Positions 42,146 through 52,899 of a stretch of DNA of 64,000 nucleotides are shown here, piece after piece (the stretch's first letter is position 1; each line of letters begins with the position of its first letter). The position numbers were made by a program, and so were the translations under genes. A model generated the notes under the pieces. It did no database searches and was not told where the DNA came from. It saw only the letters and a program-made list of their open reading frames with translations. The stretch covers positions 286,427,343-286,491,342 of the forward strand of contig NC_090989.1 in assembly GCF_041146395.1 (NCBI RefSeq). Reading direction: 5' to 3'. Source of the DNA: Eulemur rufifrons (lineage: Eukaryota > Chordata > Mammalia > Primates > Lemuridae).

Positions 42146-45100
42146 AGACCAATGTTTTAGTATTTCGTGAAACAAGCCCTTTACTCTTCGCTCTTCTTTT
42201 TTCAATCCTTTAATGTTTTGCCTACTGTTCCAGATGTATTTTGAGATCATTTTTGTTGTAGTCCCAAGAATTCCTGTTGGGATTTTGTTTCATTTATCAG
42301 AATCTCTAAGTTGATTTGGGGAGAATCAAATTTAGGAATATATGTTTTGTTCATCCAGAAGGTAGTATATCCTAACACTTATTCAACTCTCTCCCTTTCT
42401 GTAAATAAATTTTGTTAAAAGGTACTGTTAAAGTTATTCCTGAACGGTGTGTACTTGCTGATGCCATTGTCCTTTCCGACTGTTCGTACCTGGTACCGTC
42501 GTGGGGTTGGCTGTAGTGCAGGTTGCTTTGCTGCGGATGGGCTTGGAGCTACGTTTTGGTCTTTTTTTCAGTCCACATCTCTCAGTACCGGTGTAGCTAC
42601 AGTACCTAAAGTTTGCTTTTCCTGCCTGGTATTTTTTTCTTGGCTTCATTGTTTTGATCTCAGTGTGCTGCGTGCTGAGCTTCGTGCTGCCTTTTATCTT
42701 TTGTGGGGGTGAGCAGGGCGCACGCCAGTCAGGAGGGTTTCGGGCTGGAGCTCTGCACCGCTGGGCCTCACAGCTTGCTTGTTGAGTCCAGAGCGCCCGG
42801 CCCACCCTCAGCCTCCTGCGTCGGGGTGTCCGGGGGGAGCCGGGGGTTTGCCGGTCGAATGACTTCCCAGGTGGGGCCGTAGCGGCTGTCCTCGGGCAGC
42901 ACTCTGCGAACTTCTATGATTGACCAGTTCCTGGGCATTTTATCGTTGTCTGCCAGCAATAATGAATTCATCTCTTCTTTTCCTTATTTCTTATTCGTGT
43001 TCTGTTGTGTTGGTGAGAACTCTTGAGACTATATTAAATGAGAATTATCATGGCAGTTCTTATTTTGTTATCTGATTTTAAAGAAAATCCTTCATGATAA
43101 CTGTGGGTTTGTTGATGCTCTTGAGAGTGGATTTTGTGCATAGAAAAGATTTTTCAGAAATTACTATAGTTTCTAAAAATCAACATTCAATTTATTAAAG
43201 TTAGAAGTCCTAAAATTTCTTTCTTTTTTAAACTTTTAGAGTCAACTTATGAAAAATTCTGTTTATATGTTTAGCAGTTTTTAACAATCACTTTCAAGGA
43301 GACTCTAGTATTTTGTCCCATTTTATAAAGTTAATGTTAAACATTTCAAATTTCAATTATAAATTTACTATAACCAGACCCTCGTAAGTACTTAAGTATT
43401 GTCCATTGAGTAAATTAAAGTTATAAGTATGGTGAATCATAAATTTGCTTAAATGTTCCAATACTTCTCACAAACTTATTAAGTTTTCAACTTAAAATTA
43501 CAAGTCTAAGTCAATTATTCCATTAGATATTTTAAATTAGAGTCACAGAGCTGTGATGCTTTATGCAGTTGTGTGTGTGTTCTGATAAGTTCTTAATCAT
43601 AACTCAAATATTAATGCAGAAGGTTTGATTTTCACAAACATTGCTATTCGTAATTCTAAGTTAAATGTGCTGATCCACCGAGGAAACCGTCAGCTTCCAA
43701 CAGATGGAATTCAAATTTTGTTCCCGGGTCATTTCTGGGTTGCCTTGGCACACGCGTTGGCTGGGACGGAGACCAGACGCTGTCCGGAAAGGTGGCTGAG
43801 CCGTGGCCGGGCCCGTCAGCCCAGCACCGGGTCTGGGAGCCTCGGCAGCTGCAGCCCGGCCGCAGTGCACTCCACGGGCCCCTGGCACCATTTGGGTGGA
43901 TTTTATGTTTTTATGGCTCTTAAGAGCGTAGCTATAACCTGGCCTGGGTCTAAACCCCTTTAATTCTTCACTAAAGAAGAAAAGTTGTTTTCCTTCCCAG
44001 AGCGGCACGGAGACTTCCCCGTGTGACACTGAGATCCTGTGGCTTTGCCAGCACGATCCCCACGGTCGGTCGCTTCATTGGCATTCGAGGGTTTGTCAGC
44101 GTCGTGATGCCTGGAGACAGCGACGCTGCAGGGCTGCAGGCGGGGGAAGAAATGGCTCCTCCTCCTCCGTTGTTTGTCTCTTCGCGGGAGGGCGCCGGGG
44201 CTGCCCTGTCTGGGGCGCTGGTGCGTGTCAGTCTGGACCTGGCTGGCCACGTGCCCGTTTGCTCTGACACGTGTGTCCCTTTACGTGTGCTTCCCTGTAA
44301 ACCGGCAGTTGGCCTTGCAGCTTTTCCTGAGAGAGAGAAAATGTTACAGACGTGACTGGCGTCTTCTGGGTACAGGCCCCGTCGGGTTCTCCTCTCTTTC
44401 TCTCTCCTTCCTTCTCGCCTCCCGTGGCTGCAGCCGTCCTGACGTGCGGCTCCCACGGCGGGGCTCGTGCGGGGCTTTTCCCGAGTGTGTCTGCGAGTGC
44501 GGTTGGCGGCTGCGCGAGTGGGCGTGTGTGTTTACACGCAGATGCGCAGCCATGCACCACTTGCCTTTTCATCCCTCAACATGGTTTAACATTTTTCCGT
44601 GTTACTGTGTGTAGATTTATTTCATTTTGCGTGCTCGTTCAGTGTAACTGTCGGGTAATGCTCCGTGGTGTGTGCACCACAGCTAATGGCTCCTCCCTCC
44701 TGTGGGGCGGGGTCTGCCGTGTCCAGCTGGCACTGTCGCAATCACCGCGGCCAACGTGCCTTTACTCGCCGTCCGCTGCGCGGCTAGAAGCGGTTTCTTG
44801 AGTCACAGGGATGCTCGTTTTTGGATTTCCTATAAGTAACCAAACACTCTCTGAAGTGATTCTGCAATTTTCTCTTCCAGCAGCAAAGCTATCAGAAGAG
44901 ACATCACCGGCTTCAATGTTTGCTCGACTGAGGGTGTGAGGTGGCAGCTTTTCGTGACTGTAATTTGAATTTTCCTGATTGCCAGTGGTTTTGAGCGTCT
45001 TTTCGCTTTTGTGATTTGTTGATTTTTCTGAGAGGTTATTTGTATTTCTCCTATGAAATTGTGGGGATTTTTTCTATGTTTTGGAAACCAATTCTTTGTC

Positions 45101-45582
45101 AGTTATATGCATTGCAAATTTCTTTTTCTTTTCATTTTCTCTATAGTAACTTTTATGGCATAGTTTAAATTTTATCATAGTCATATTTATTAACCTGTTA
45201 CTTTGTGGTTTGTGATTTTTTGTGTCTTCTTTAGATGTGCTTCCCTGCCTCACAACCCTAGAGCTGTTATATGTTTTTTCAAAGTTTAAAAGTTTGCGTT
45301 CCACACTTTGATTCATCTGGAGTTTATCTGTGAAGGATGTTTCCCATTTCTGCATGTAGATGACCAGGTTTTCCAGCGTCATTTGGCGACTGCCTCGTGA
45401 TTTGTGCTGCACTTTGTCGAATACCAGGTTTCCGTATGTTGGGGCTGTTTCTGGGCTTTCATTTCTGTCCCTTTCCAGGTCTAACACTGTGTAGTATTGA
45501 CTATTTTAGCTTTATCATAAGTCTTTGAAACTAAAGTGAGAGCCAGTCTTGCATTTTGTTATTCAACATTGTTCCGACTATT
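42146..45582 (-). repeat. Old L1 fragments and AT-rich unassigned DNA
   Basis: 42146-42420, 42950-43200 and 44560-45540 contain antisense L1 words (TTGTCAGTTATATGCATTGC, TTAACCTGTTACTTTGTGG, CAGCAGCAAAGC-like box). 42420-42810 has a 123-codon reverse frame that I could not assign. 43200-43680 is very AT-rich and unrecognised. 43690-44560 is moderate-GC DNA of unknown nature. Confidence 0.45.
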
Positions 45583-45865
45583 CTTTTTTTTTTTTTTTTT
45601 TTGAGGCAGAGTCCTGCTCTGTCACCCTGGCTAGAGTGCTGTGGTGTCAGCCTAGCTCACAGCAACCTCAGATTCCTGACCTCAAGTGATCCTTCTGCCT
45701 CAGAACTCCCGAGAAGCTGGGACTATAGGCGCCACCATGCCTGGCTAATTTTTCTATTTTTAGTAGAGACAGGTCTTGCTCTTGTTCAGGCTGGTCTTGA
45801 ATTCCTGATCTCAAGTGATCCTCCCGCCTGGGCCTCCCACAGCACTAGGGTCGCGCCACCCGGCC
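45583..45865 (-). mobile_element. Alu, diverged strepsirrhine-type, reverse orientation
   Basis: T-run then GAGGCAGAGTCCTGCTCTGT through GTCGCGCCACCCGGCC. Left-monomer wording (GTGTCAGCCTAGCTCACAGC) is of the lemur kind, but the mid-segment and the end are shortened. Confidence 0.88.
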
Positions 45866-46270
45866 TCCTGATTATTTTTGACTCTTTGCCTCTCCATATG
45901 AATTTCAATATGAGTTTGTCAAATTCCACCAAGACTCTACTGAGATTAAAAAATAAAAAGCTTTATTGAGATATAATTCACACACCACACAGTTTTCTCA
46001 TTTGAAGTAAATGAGAATATTATACAAGTAAATAGTATATTACATTATTAATTTTTAAAAATTGTGGTAAAACATATATAACATGAAATTTGCTATTTTA
46101 ACCATTTTAAATGTACAATTCAATGGCATTAATTATATTCATGTTGTGATTCCCAAACCTTTTCATTATCCCAGACAGAAACATTTCTTTTTTTCTTCTC
46201 TTATTGCCTTGGCTAGGATCTTTATGTGATATAGTTGGTTTGTATGAATTTAAAGAGAAATGCTGTGAAT
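45866..46270 (-). repeat. Old L1 3' end, reverse strand
   Basis: ATTGAGATATAATTCACACA and a repeat of the L1 3' end box (GTGGTAAAACATATATAACA, ACAATTCAATGGCATTAATT). Confidence 0.7.
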
Positions 46271-46466
46271 CAGGGATCCCCAACCTGTGATGAGTTGTAT
46301 AATTATTTCATTATATATTACAATGTAATAATAATAGAAATAAAGTGCACAGTAACTATAATGTGCTTGAATCATCCTAAAACCATCCCCCCATCCATGC
46401 CCCATCCGTGGAAAAATTGTCTTCCATGAAAACGGTCCCTGGTGTCAAAAAGGTTGAAGATTGCTG
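46271..46466. mobile_element. Internally deleted hAT-type DNA transposon, second copy
   Basis: CAGGGATCCCCAACC at 46271 pairs with GGTTGAAGATTGCTG ending at 46466. The flanks CTGTGAAT and CTCTAAAT share 6 of 8 bases, like a worn 8-bp duplication. Internal words (CCATGAAAACGGTCCCTGGT; GTGGAAAAATTGTCTTCCAT) match the 12335-12559 copy, but this one keeps a different internal part (AT-rich, 46300-46370). Confidence 0.7.
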
Positions 46467-46980
46467 CTCTAAATGGTTTTTATTAGATCTCATTTGTCAG
46501 TTTAAGGAACTTTCCTTCTATTTCTGGTTCTTTTGATTATGAGTGACATTGAAATTTTATCAAATATTTTTTCTGCATTTTTTGACTATATAGTTTCTAT
46601 TTTAATGTGGTAGATTACATTAATAGTTATACTAATAATGAACTATTCTTTTATTCTGGTGACAACCCAATTGGCCATAATATATTCTTAAAATATGTAC
46701 CTTTGAATTTGATTTACCCTAATATCTTATTTAAGATTTGTGTTCTTAATTGAGATGTGTATAACATTTTCTTTCCTTTTTCTAGTTTTGATGTTAAGAT
46801 TATACTAGCATCATAAAATGAGTTGGGGAGGATTTTTTTTTTTAATTCTCTGAAACAGTGTGTATAACCTGGAACCTAGGGGGTCATCTGTTCTTTGAAT
46901 GTTTGTAGAACTCACTTATAAAGTTGTCTAGGTCTGATCTTTTGGCAGGGGAAACCTGAGTCCAGTTTTATTGTTTTTAG
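46467..46980 (-). repeat. Old L1 ORF2 remnant, reverse strand
   Basis: Antisense ORF2-like text: TTATCAAATATTTTTTCTGC, GTGGTAGATTACATTAATAG, GATGTTAAGATTATACTAGC. Confidence 0.7.
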
Positions 46981-47290
46981 TGGTTTTGATAGGCAAAATT
47001 CTAAGGTGGCCTCCAAGATTCTCATCCACTTTCTGTGCACCCTGATAGTCATCTCCCTTTGAGTGTGGAAAGAATTTGTGGGTAAGATGGGCTATCACTC
47101 CAATGATTAGTTTACTACTCAGTCGACTTTGAGTTACTCAAAAAGGAGATTATTTGTATAGTACTGACCTAATAAGGTGAACCCTCTCAAGGGACTGGGC
47201 CCTTCCAGAAGTCAGAGCGCTTAGAAGGATGAGAGGGACTACTGAGATGGCCAGGCAGCAAGGACCTAAGAGTGGTCTCTAGGAGCTGAG
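46981..47290. repeat. Old dispersed repeat, LTR-like, family uncertain
   Basis: AATTCTAAGGTGGCCTCCAA, TCGACTTTGAGTTACTCAAA and GGGCCCTTCCAGAAGTCAGA are words I know from a common old mammalian LTR-type repeat, but I cannot name the family. Confidence 0.5.
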
Positions 47291-47319
47291 TTCTTTAGTT
47301 TGATATGCTTTTTTTTTTT

Positions 47320-48384
47320 TTTAAATATCCAAATGGAAATGTTTAAAAAGCAGTTGGATATATGAGCCTGGAGCTCCAGGTCTGGGTTAAAGATGTAAAT
47401 TTGGGAGTAACAGGCATACAGTGGTGTATGCCTATTGGGTAGATCCTATACCGAATGAGCCCTGGGGCATCCACATTCTGAGTTTGGTAGAGAAGGCAGA
47501 GCTGGTGAAGGAGACTGAGAAGGTCCCCGGGGAGCTGTAGGAAAACAGGAGAGGGGTGACCCCAGACAGGAGACGACAGCCTTTCAAGGAGGAGACTTGA
47601 CCATTAGAATTGGCAAGAGGAAGGCTTGACGGCATTTTATTGGAGAGGTGAGGATGAGGACTCAGGTGGAGAAAGCCAAAGAGAGACCAAAGGGTAAGGG
47701 AGTGGAGAGAGACATTTTCAATGAGTCTGGATGTGAAGGGAGCAGAGAAATGCCCTATGGTAGGAGGCAGATATGGAATCTCTTGTTTTGTTTTTAAGGT
47801 GGACACATCGGGGTGTGTTTTTGTACTGATGGAACTGGTCCTGGCAGCTTTTCTGAGTCCTCTGAACCCTTGATCTCACCTTCCCAGTGCTCCCTTCCTG
47901 TGCTCCTGAGATTAAGTGTAAAGGGTGGTGTGTGGGGTGGGTCAGGAGTCCCTCGGGCTCCATCTCACTCCCACCCACTCACCACCATGTCTGGAGGCAG
48001 CTTGGAGTGCAGCCGGGGTTGGCATAGGGACATGGCTCAGGCTTGGACTTGGTTGGAGGTTTGACTGGGGGACTGGGTTGGAGGACGCGGTTGGAGGACA
48101 GATTCACTGCCAGGCTGGGGCCGCTCAGAGGTGGTGCCTTTGCACTGGAGGCACGGTTGTGTGGTGAGTCATTGCCAACGTCCCTGCGAGGGCTTCTGGA
48201 CTCAGTTCTTACCTCCTTTTACCTGGCAAGCCCTGCCCCCTGGGCTAGCCCTTGGCTGGACACTGGGGACACAGGCATGCAGGTGTCACTGCTCTTGGGA
48301 GAAAGGACGCAAGTGGTGGGAGGAGCGTGTTCTCTTCCAGATGTGGTGTGGAAACCTTTACCTCCTTCTCCTTGTTCCCGCCAG
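47320..48384. other. CACNA1B: 3' part of intron 3: old repeat remnant then unique sequence
   Basis: 47330-47700 (CAGTTGGATATATGAGCCTG, GAGCCCTGGGGCA-like words) resembles an old mammalian dispersed repeat. From about 47710 to the exon 4 acceptor the DNA is unique, and nothing further is recognised. Confidence 0.45.
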
Positions 48385-48476
48385 GATCCTTGCCACGGCC
48401 GGCACTGATTTCGACCTGCGAACTCTGAGGGCTGTGCGGGTGCTGAGGCCCCTGAAGCTGGTGTCTGGGATTCCAA
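48385..48476 (+). CDS. CACNA1B: CACNA1B exon 4: domain I S4 voltage sensor
   Basis: A 92-nt exon encoding the last base of codon 177, residues 178-207 and the first base of codon 208. It begins [16 protein letters not shown] and ends VSGIP. The S4 helix ([17 protein letters not shown]) carries the arginine/lysine series every third residue that senses membrane voltage. The acceptor is CCCGCCAG, the donor CCAA|GTGAGT. It is the only exon within the 31 kb between exons 3 and 5, so faithful splicing must cross the 29.6-kb intron. The frame is intact and identical to the Cav2.2 pattern. Confidence 0.97.
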
Positions 48477-49783
48477 GTGAGTCCAGCTAGGACAGGCCTG
48501 CGTCTCCCCGAACGCCAGTCTCCTCCGCCGCCCTCGCCGTGGCCACAGCCACAGTTCAGCCCCTGACTAGTCCCCTTTGGCTTTGGTGACCATGAGTTTG
48601 CCACTTTTGTCCCCAGGGAACCAGGCCTTTTCTAGTCCGTCCCACTCCAGGAAAGCCCAGGGGGTGACTCTGTTATTTTGCCCTGACTTGGCTTCCCTAG
48701 ATGGAACCGTTGTTCCCCCTCAAATACTCTGTTGTATTTTTATTCTCTTTGCTTTTCTTCCTGGGGTTAAGGAATGGATGAGAGGTTGACCGAGGTGATG
48801 AGGTAGGATGACTGGAAAATACTCCCAGGCCACAGAGGACCGCCTGTCTCTTGGCTCAGGCTTGGCAAGGCTGCCGGGGACTGAGACCAGCCCTAAGATG
48901 TGCTCCTGGATTGGGCTGCTCCAGGAGCCAAGCGTGGGCAGGAGGATGGCCAGGGTGACCTTGTGAGCCAGTGACCACCTTGGGTCATTTCTTGTGCTTC
49001 AGTCCAGTGGAAGTTTGGTTTTAGGTCCTGTGGACACCACTACGGGAAGACCATTGATTGGCTTCTGTTCTGCCCTGAGACCCTCCAGGCAAGGGCCTTG
49101 GCCTGGATCCAAGAGCTGGGGTTAGGCTGGAGGGGGGCAAGGTCAGGGGTTACAGCCTCAGCCCAGTTCCTCTGGCCTGGACCCGCTCATGCCCTGTGCC
49201 CAGTGATGAAACACTTCCTGGGGGCAAGTCCTCCTGCCTCACTTTCCCCAAGTTGTGTCTCTTAGGGGCTCTATACTTCCCACCCAGGATCCCCTGCTCT
49301 TGGCTCCCAGCATTCTCTGCTCTTCCCTCCCAGGATTCCCTCATTTTCCCACCCAGGATCCCTTCCTCTTAGCTCCCAGCATTCTCTGCCCTTCCCTCCC
49401 AGGATTCCCTGTTCTTTCCTCTCAGGACGCTCTGTTCCTGTCCCACCCTCAGCCCTCCGTAGACCATAGATCTCACCAGCCCACACTCCCCATCCCAGAC
49501 TTGATGCTCTCACGCCCCCACGTCCTCCTCCCCGACTTTGTGCCACTGCTCAGCCCACCTGTCCCTCGGCTCTGCCCCACGTGAGTGCTCACTCGCTGTC
49601 CTCCTTCCCCCAGCGCTGCCAGCTCTGTCATTGGCCTCGTCAGCACTGACCGCTCAGCACCTGGCCCAGGACGGTGGGCTCTGCCCTTCCTTGGGTTCCT
49701 GCTGTTCCGCGCATGCCCCACCCCGCTCCCTGCTCTGCCCGCTTTGCTCCCTGACCTGCCCTGCTCTGCCTGCTCTGGCCCAG
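48477..49783 (+). other. CACNA1B: CACNA1B intron 4 (1,307 bp)
   Basis: GTGAGT to GGCCCAG, with a long C/T-rich tract before the acceptor. It is unique apart from the local duplication at 49281-49418. Confidence 0.9.
49281..49418. repeat. Two-copy 69-bp pyrimidine-rich direct repeat in intron 4
   Basis: CACCCAGGATCCC starts at 49281 and again at 49350. Both copies continue through GCTCCCAGCATTCTCTGC and CTTCCCTCCCAGGATTCCCT with few differences. A further partial copy of the CCCAGGATTCCCT word follows. Confidence 0.85.
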
Positions 49784-49936
49784 GTTTGCAGGTGGTGCTC
49801 AAGTCCATCATGAAGGCCATGGTTCCGCTGCTGCAGATCGGGCTGCTCCTCTTCTTCGCCATCCTCATGTTCGCCATCATTGGCCTCGAGTTCTACATGG
49901 GCAAATTCCACAAGGCCTGTTTCCCCAACAGCTCAG
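49784..49936 (+). CDS. CACNA1B: CACNA1B exon 5: domain I S4-S5 linker and S5
   Basis: A 153-nt exon encoding the end of codon 208 to residue 258 and one base of codon 259. It starts [14 protein letters not shown] (S4-S5 linker), then the S5 helix ([18 protein letters not shown]), and enters the extracellular loop with [16 protein letters not shown]256-S-S258 forms an N-glycosylation sequon. The human protein has N-S-T there as I recall, and N256 is a known glycan site of Cav2.2, so the site is kept despite the change. The acceptor is GGCCCAG, the donor TCAG|GTGAGG. Confidence 0.97.
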
Positions 49937-51919
49937 GTGAGGCCTAGCAACACGCCCTGGGCTCAGACGAGGACCACGGACTCGTTCCTCAGGAGATGGG
50001 CACTGTTCTCGGTGCCAGAGGGCCTTCCAGGTGCCGGGCCAGTGAGGTGGAGCTTGCATTCCAGTGGGGGACGTGGACAGTACCCTAATAAGCACAGACA
50101 CGTAAATGTAATAATTATGGATTGCAGTAGCTGTTAGGAAGGAAACAAAACAGGCATTGGGAACAGGATAATTTGGGGCCTGCTTTACGGAGGGTGGCCA
50201 GGGGAGACGTCTCTGCTGAGGTGACTGTTACGCAGCTGCTGGATGCAGCGGGAGGGAGAGCCCTGCGGCCGCCTGGCCAGAGAGCTTCAGTTACAAGGAT
50301 GAGCAAGTGCCCAAGCCCAAAGGGATGGACGGCGAGAGCAGAGAGGAAGCGGGGGTTGGGGGGGGCTTCGCGGCAGCTGAGAGCTCCGAGTCTCGTTCTG
50401 AGAGAGGCGGGAAGGCAGCCGAGGACTTCTGATCGTTGTGGCTGCTTGTGGAGGCGAAGGTAGAAACAGGTGAGTGGGGAGAGTCTCTCCATTCGGGAGA
50501 GGTGACGGCGGCTGGGGCCGGGTGCTTGGTCGGTGGTTGTAATGGGTCAAATTCTGGCTGTGTTGTGTAGGTAAAGCCACCCGGGTTCTCGGAGAGACTG
50601 TGTGTGAGGTATAAGAGAAAGAAGAGTTAAGGACGACACTAAGATTTGTGGCTTGAACTGCAAACGTGTTAAAGGAGAAAACCCATGTGATCATTTCCTA
50701 GATGCAGAAAAAGCCTCTACTAAATTTAATAAATCATTCACAATTTTAAAAAACCCTTTTTTTAAATTTAAAAAAATTTTTTAGCAAACATTGCCTGATA
50801 AGATTAAAAACAAATTTTATTAAACTGGAAATAAAATAATTTTCTTAAATTTCCCTAAAACTTCCTGCAACATCGTACCTCATTGTAAGTCTCGAGAGCT
50901 TCCCTTTAAAGCCGGGGAGGAAGCCGGGGCACACAGTCACGCCTGTCCACGTGGCACTGGTGGGCGTGGCCAGAGCCATGAGACAAGAAAAAGAACAAAA
51001 ATCCTGCCTAGCGAGGGCGAGGAGGGAGGAAAGGAGCTGTTACTAACTGTTCCTAGTCTTCTTCACAAGCACTTGTCGAGGTGTTTGCAAGGGAAGGGGT
51101 GACCTTGCGTGGTCAGTTCTGCCTTCTAACCACGGGAGCATTTGCATTCCATCCCAGCAGTTCCTCGGAATCTCCCTGTTTCCATGTGTTGTTACACATT
51201 TTCAAAAAAGATTTTTTCAGCCCTTTTGTTAGGCTTTTGGGAGCGAAGCGGGCAAACGTGCTCCTTGCCGTCTTGTTCCAGAGATTAGCAGTGGTTTTCT
51301 GGTATTTCTTTAATACGTGTTTGTGTGGTCCCTGGCTGCCTGATGGGCTGCAGGTCAGTAGAGGGGCGTCCACCCTGGAGGGGTGCGGTGAGGTCTGGGC
51401 CAGGAGGTCTCTGGCCTTTCCTGGGCACATGCGGGGTTGGCTCTAGGTCACCCTGCCTTACAGGCACTGCACTGCACAGTGGCTGAGATGGCTTGTCCTG
51501 GCCACGGGCCTCGCTGGCTCCAGAGTGGCAGTCAGCTCTGTGTGTCAGGAGGATTTTGCTGGCAGTTTGGCTGTGAGGGAGAGGAGGAGCCAGGTAGGAA
51601 GAATGGGAGGCTAGGAGTTTGTTGTTTCTGCCTTTAAGATGCATGGGTCCTGAGCATGTTTAGGTGACGATGGGCAGGTCCCCGGGGGACGGAGCAGCTG
51701 ACCATCGGTTCCTGAGAAGGCGGCTCCCGTGCTCAGGTGGAGACAGAAGCAAAGCCACAGGGCAGGAGCCAGGATGGGGGTGGGAAGTTGGTGCAGCGTT
51801 TCTGTTGGTGCTTGGCTCCTGCCCACCTACAGCGAGTTCTCCAGGGTCCGGCATCCCAGTGGAGGTTGGAGAGTCTGGTGTTTCTGAGCTCAGGGTCTGC
51901 TTCATTCTCCTCCTCACAG
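49937..51919 (+). other. CACNA1B: CACNA1B intron 5 (1,983 bp)
   Basis: GTGAGG to CCTCACAG. It contains a small sense-strand L1 ORF2 fragment (about 50690-50880, with GATGCAGAAAAAGCCTCTAC and a decayed A/T-rich continuation). The rest is unique or unassigned. Confidence 0.85.
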
Positions 51920-52110
51920 ATGCAGATCCCGTGGGTGACTTCCCCTGTGGCAAGGAGGCCCCGGCCCGGCTGTGCGAAGGGGATACCGAATGCCGGGAGT
52001 ATTGGCCAGGACCCAACTTTGGCATCACCAATTTTGATAACATCTTGTTTGCCATCTTGACGGTGTTCCAGTGCATCACCATGGAGGGCTGGACCGACAT
52101 CCTCTACAAC
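51920..52110 (+). CDS. CACNA1B: CACNA1B exon 6: domain I extracellular loop and pore helix with filter glutamate
   Basis: A 191-nt exon encoding the end of codon 259 to residue 322. It carries the cysteine-containing loop ([20 protein letters not shown]) and the pore helix [16 protein letters not shown], followed by [11 protein letters not shown]314 of this stretch is the domain-I member of the EEEE locus that gives calcium selectivity. Its number matches human Cav2.2, so the upstream reading frame has no net length change. The acceptor is CCTCACAG, the donor CTACAAC|GTGAGT, phase 0. The next exon (S6 of domain I) is not in the window. Total coding sequence here is 966 nt. Confidence 0.97.
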
Positions 52111-52899
52111 GTGAGTTGCATCTTGGCTCTGGGCCTGGGGTGGGCCCTGGAGCTCCTGAGTTGGCACCTCGAGGGGTCCCATTTGGGGTGCACCTCTGAC
52201 CCAAGAGGCTCTGCCCAGCCCTAAGCTCCTTCCTGCACCCTGGGATGAAGTGCAGCCTCTTCCCCCAGACACTGCACCACAGCCTCCACCGTGGTCAGTC
52301 TCAGCTCAGACTTGGACATGACGGTCTCCCTTACGGAAGCAAAACTGAGGGCTGAGTGGTGGAGGTCAGAAAGGAAAGTTCCAGAGAAGATGCTCCTGTT
52401 GCTGATGGTGAAGACCGCAGCACCCATAGCTAGTGCTCACTGTGGCCGTGCTCTGAGTGAGCCCCTGTGTGATGTGTTTTATTCCTGTTGACTCATCGGA
52501 TCTCGAGACCCCCACTGGACAGATGGTGAAACTGAGTCATGGGGAAGCTAGTTTGCCCAAGCCCCGACGAGTTCACTTTAACCGCTAGCTGTGCCGCCCT
52601 GCCAGGGTCTTCTAGATGGAATCAGGGGACAGTGGAGCCTGCTGACATCTCGTCGTGCCCAGGCTGCCTGGTGGAGGCAGCGCAGAGTGAGGTTTAGGGC
52701 TGCACTGGGAGGGCTCGGGAATGCTGCCCTGGGGCGTGCCTGGTGCCCGGTCTCACTCCCATTTCCCCACCTGGGGCTGTTCTTGGTGGATTCTACCATC
52801 CACTCCTGAGCAGACCTCGGTCGTCTTTGTATGTGAAGACTCCCCTGCTACCGTCCGTCCCTGTCTGGGAGAGTCCCGTGAGCCGCCAGAGCACAAGAT

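Noticed and set aside
42434..42805. Possible processed pseudogene on the reverse strand (123 codons, Lys/Arg-rich)
   Set aside because: No family recognised, no A-tail, and flanked by L1 debris; evidence too thin to call.
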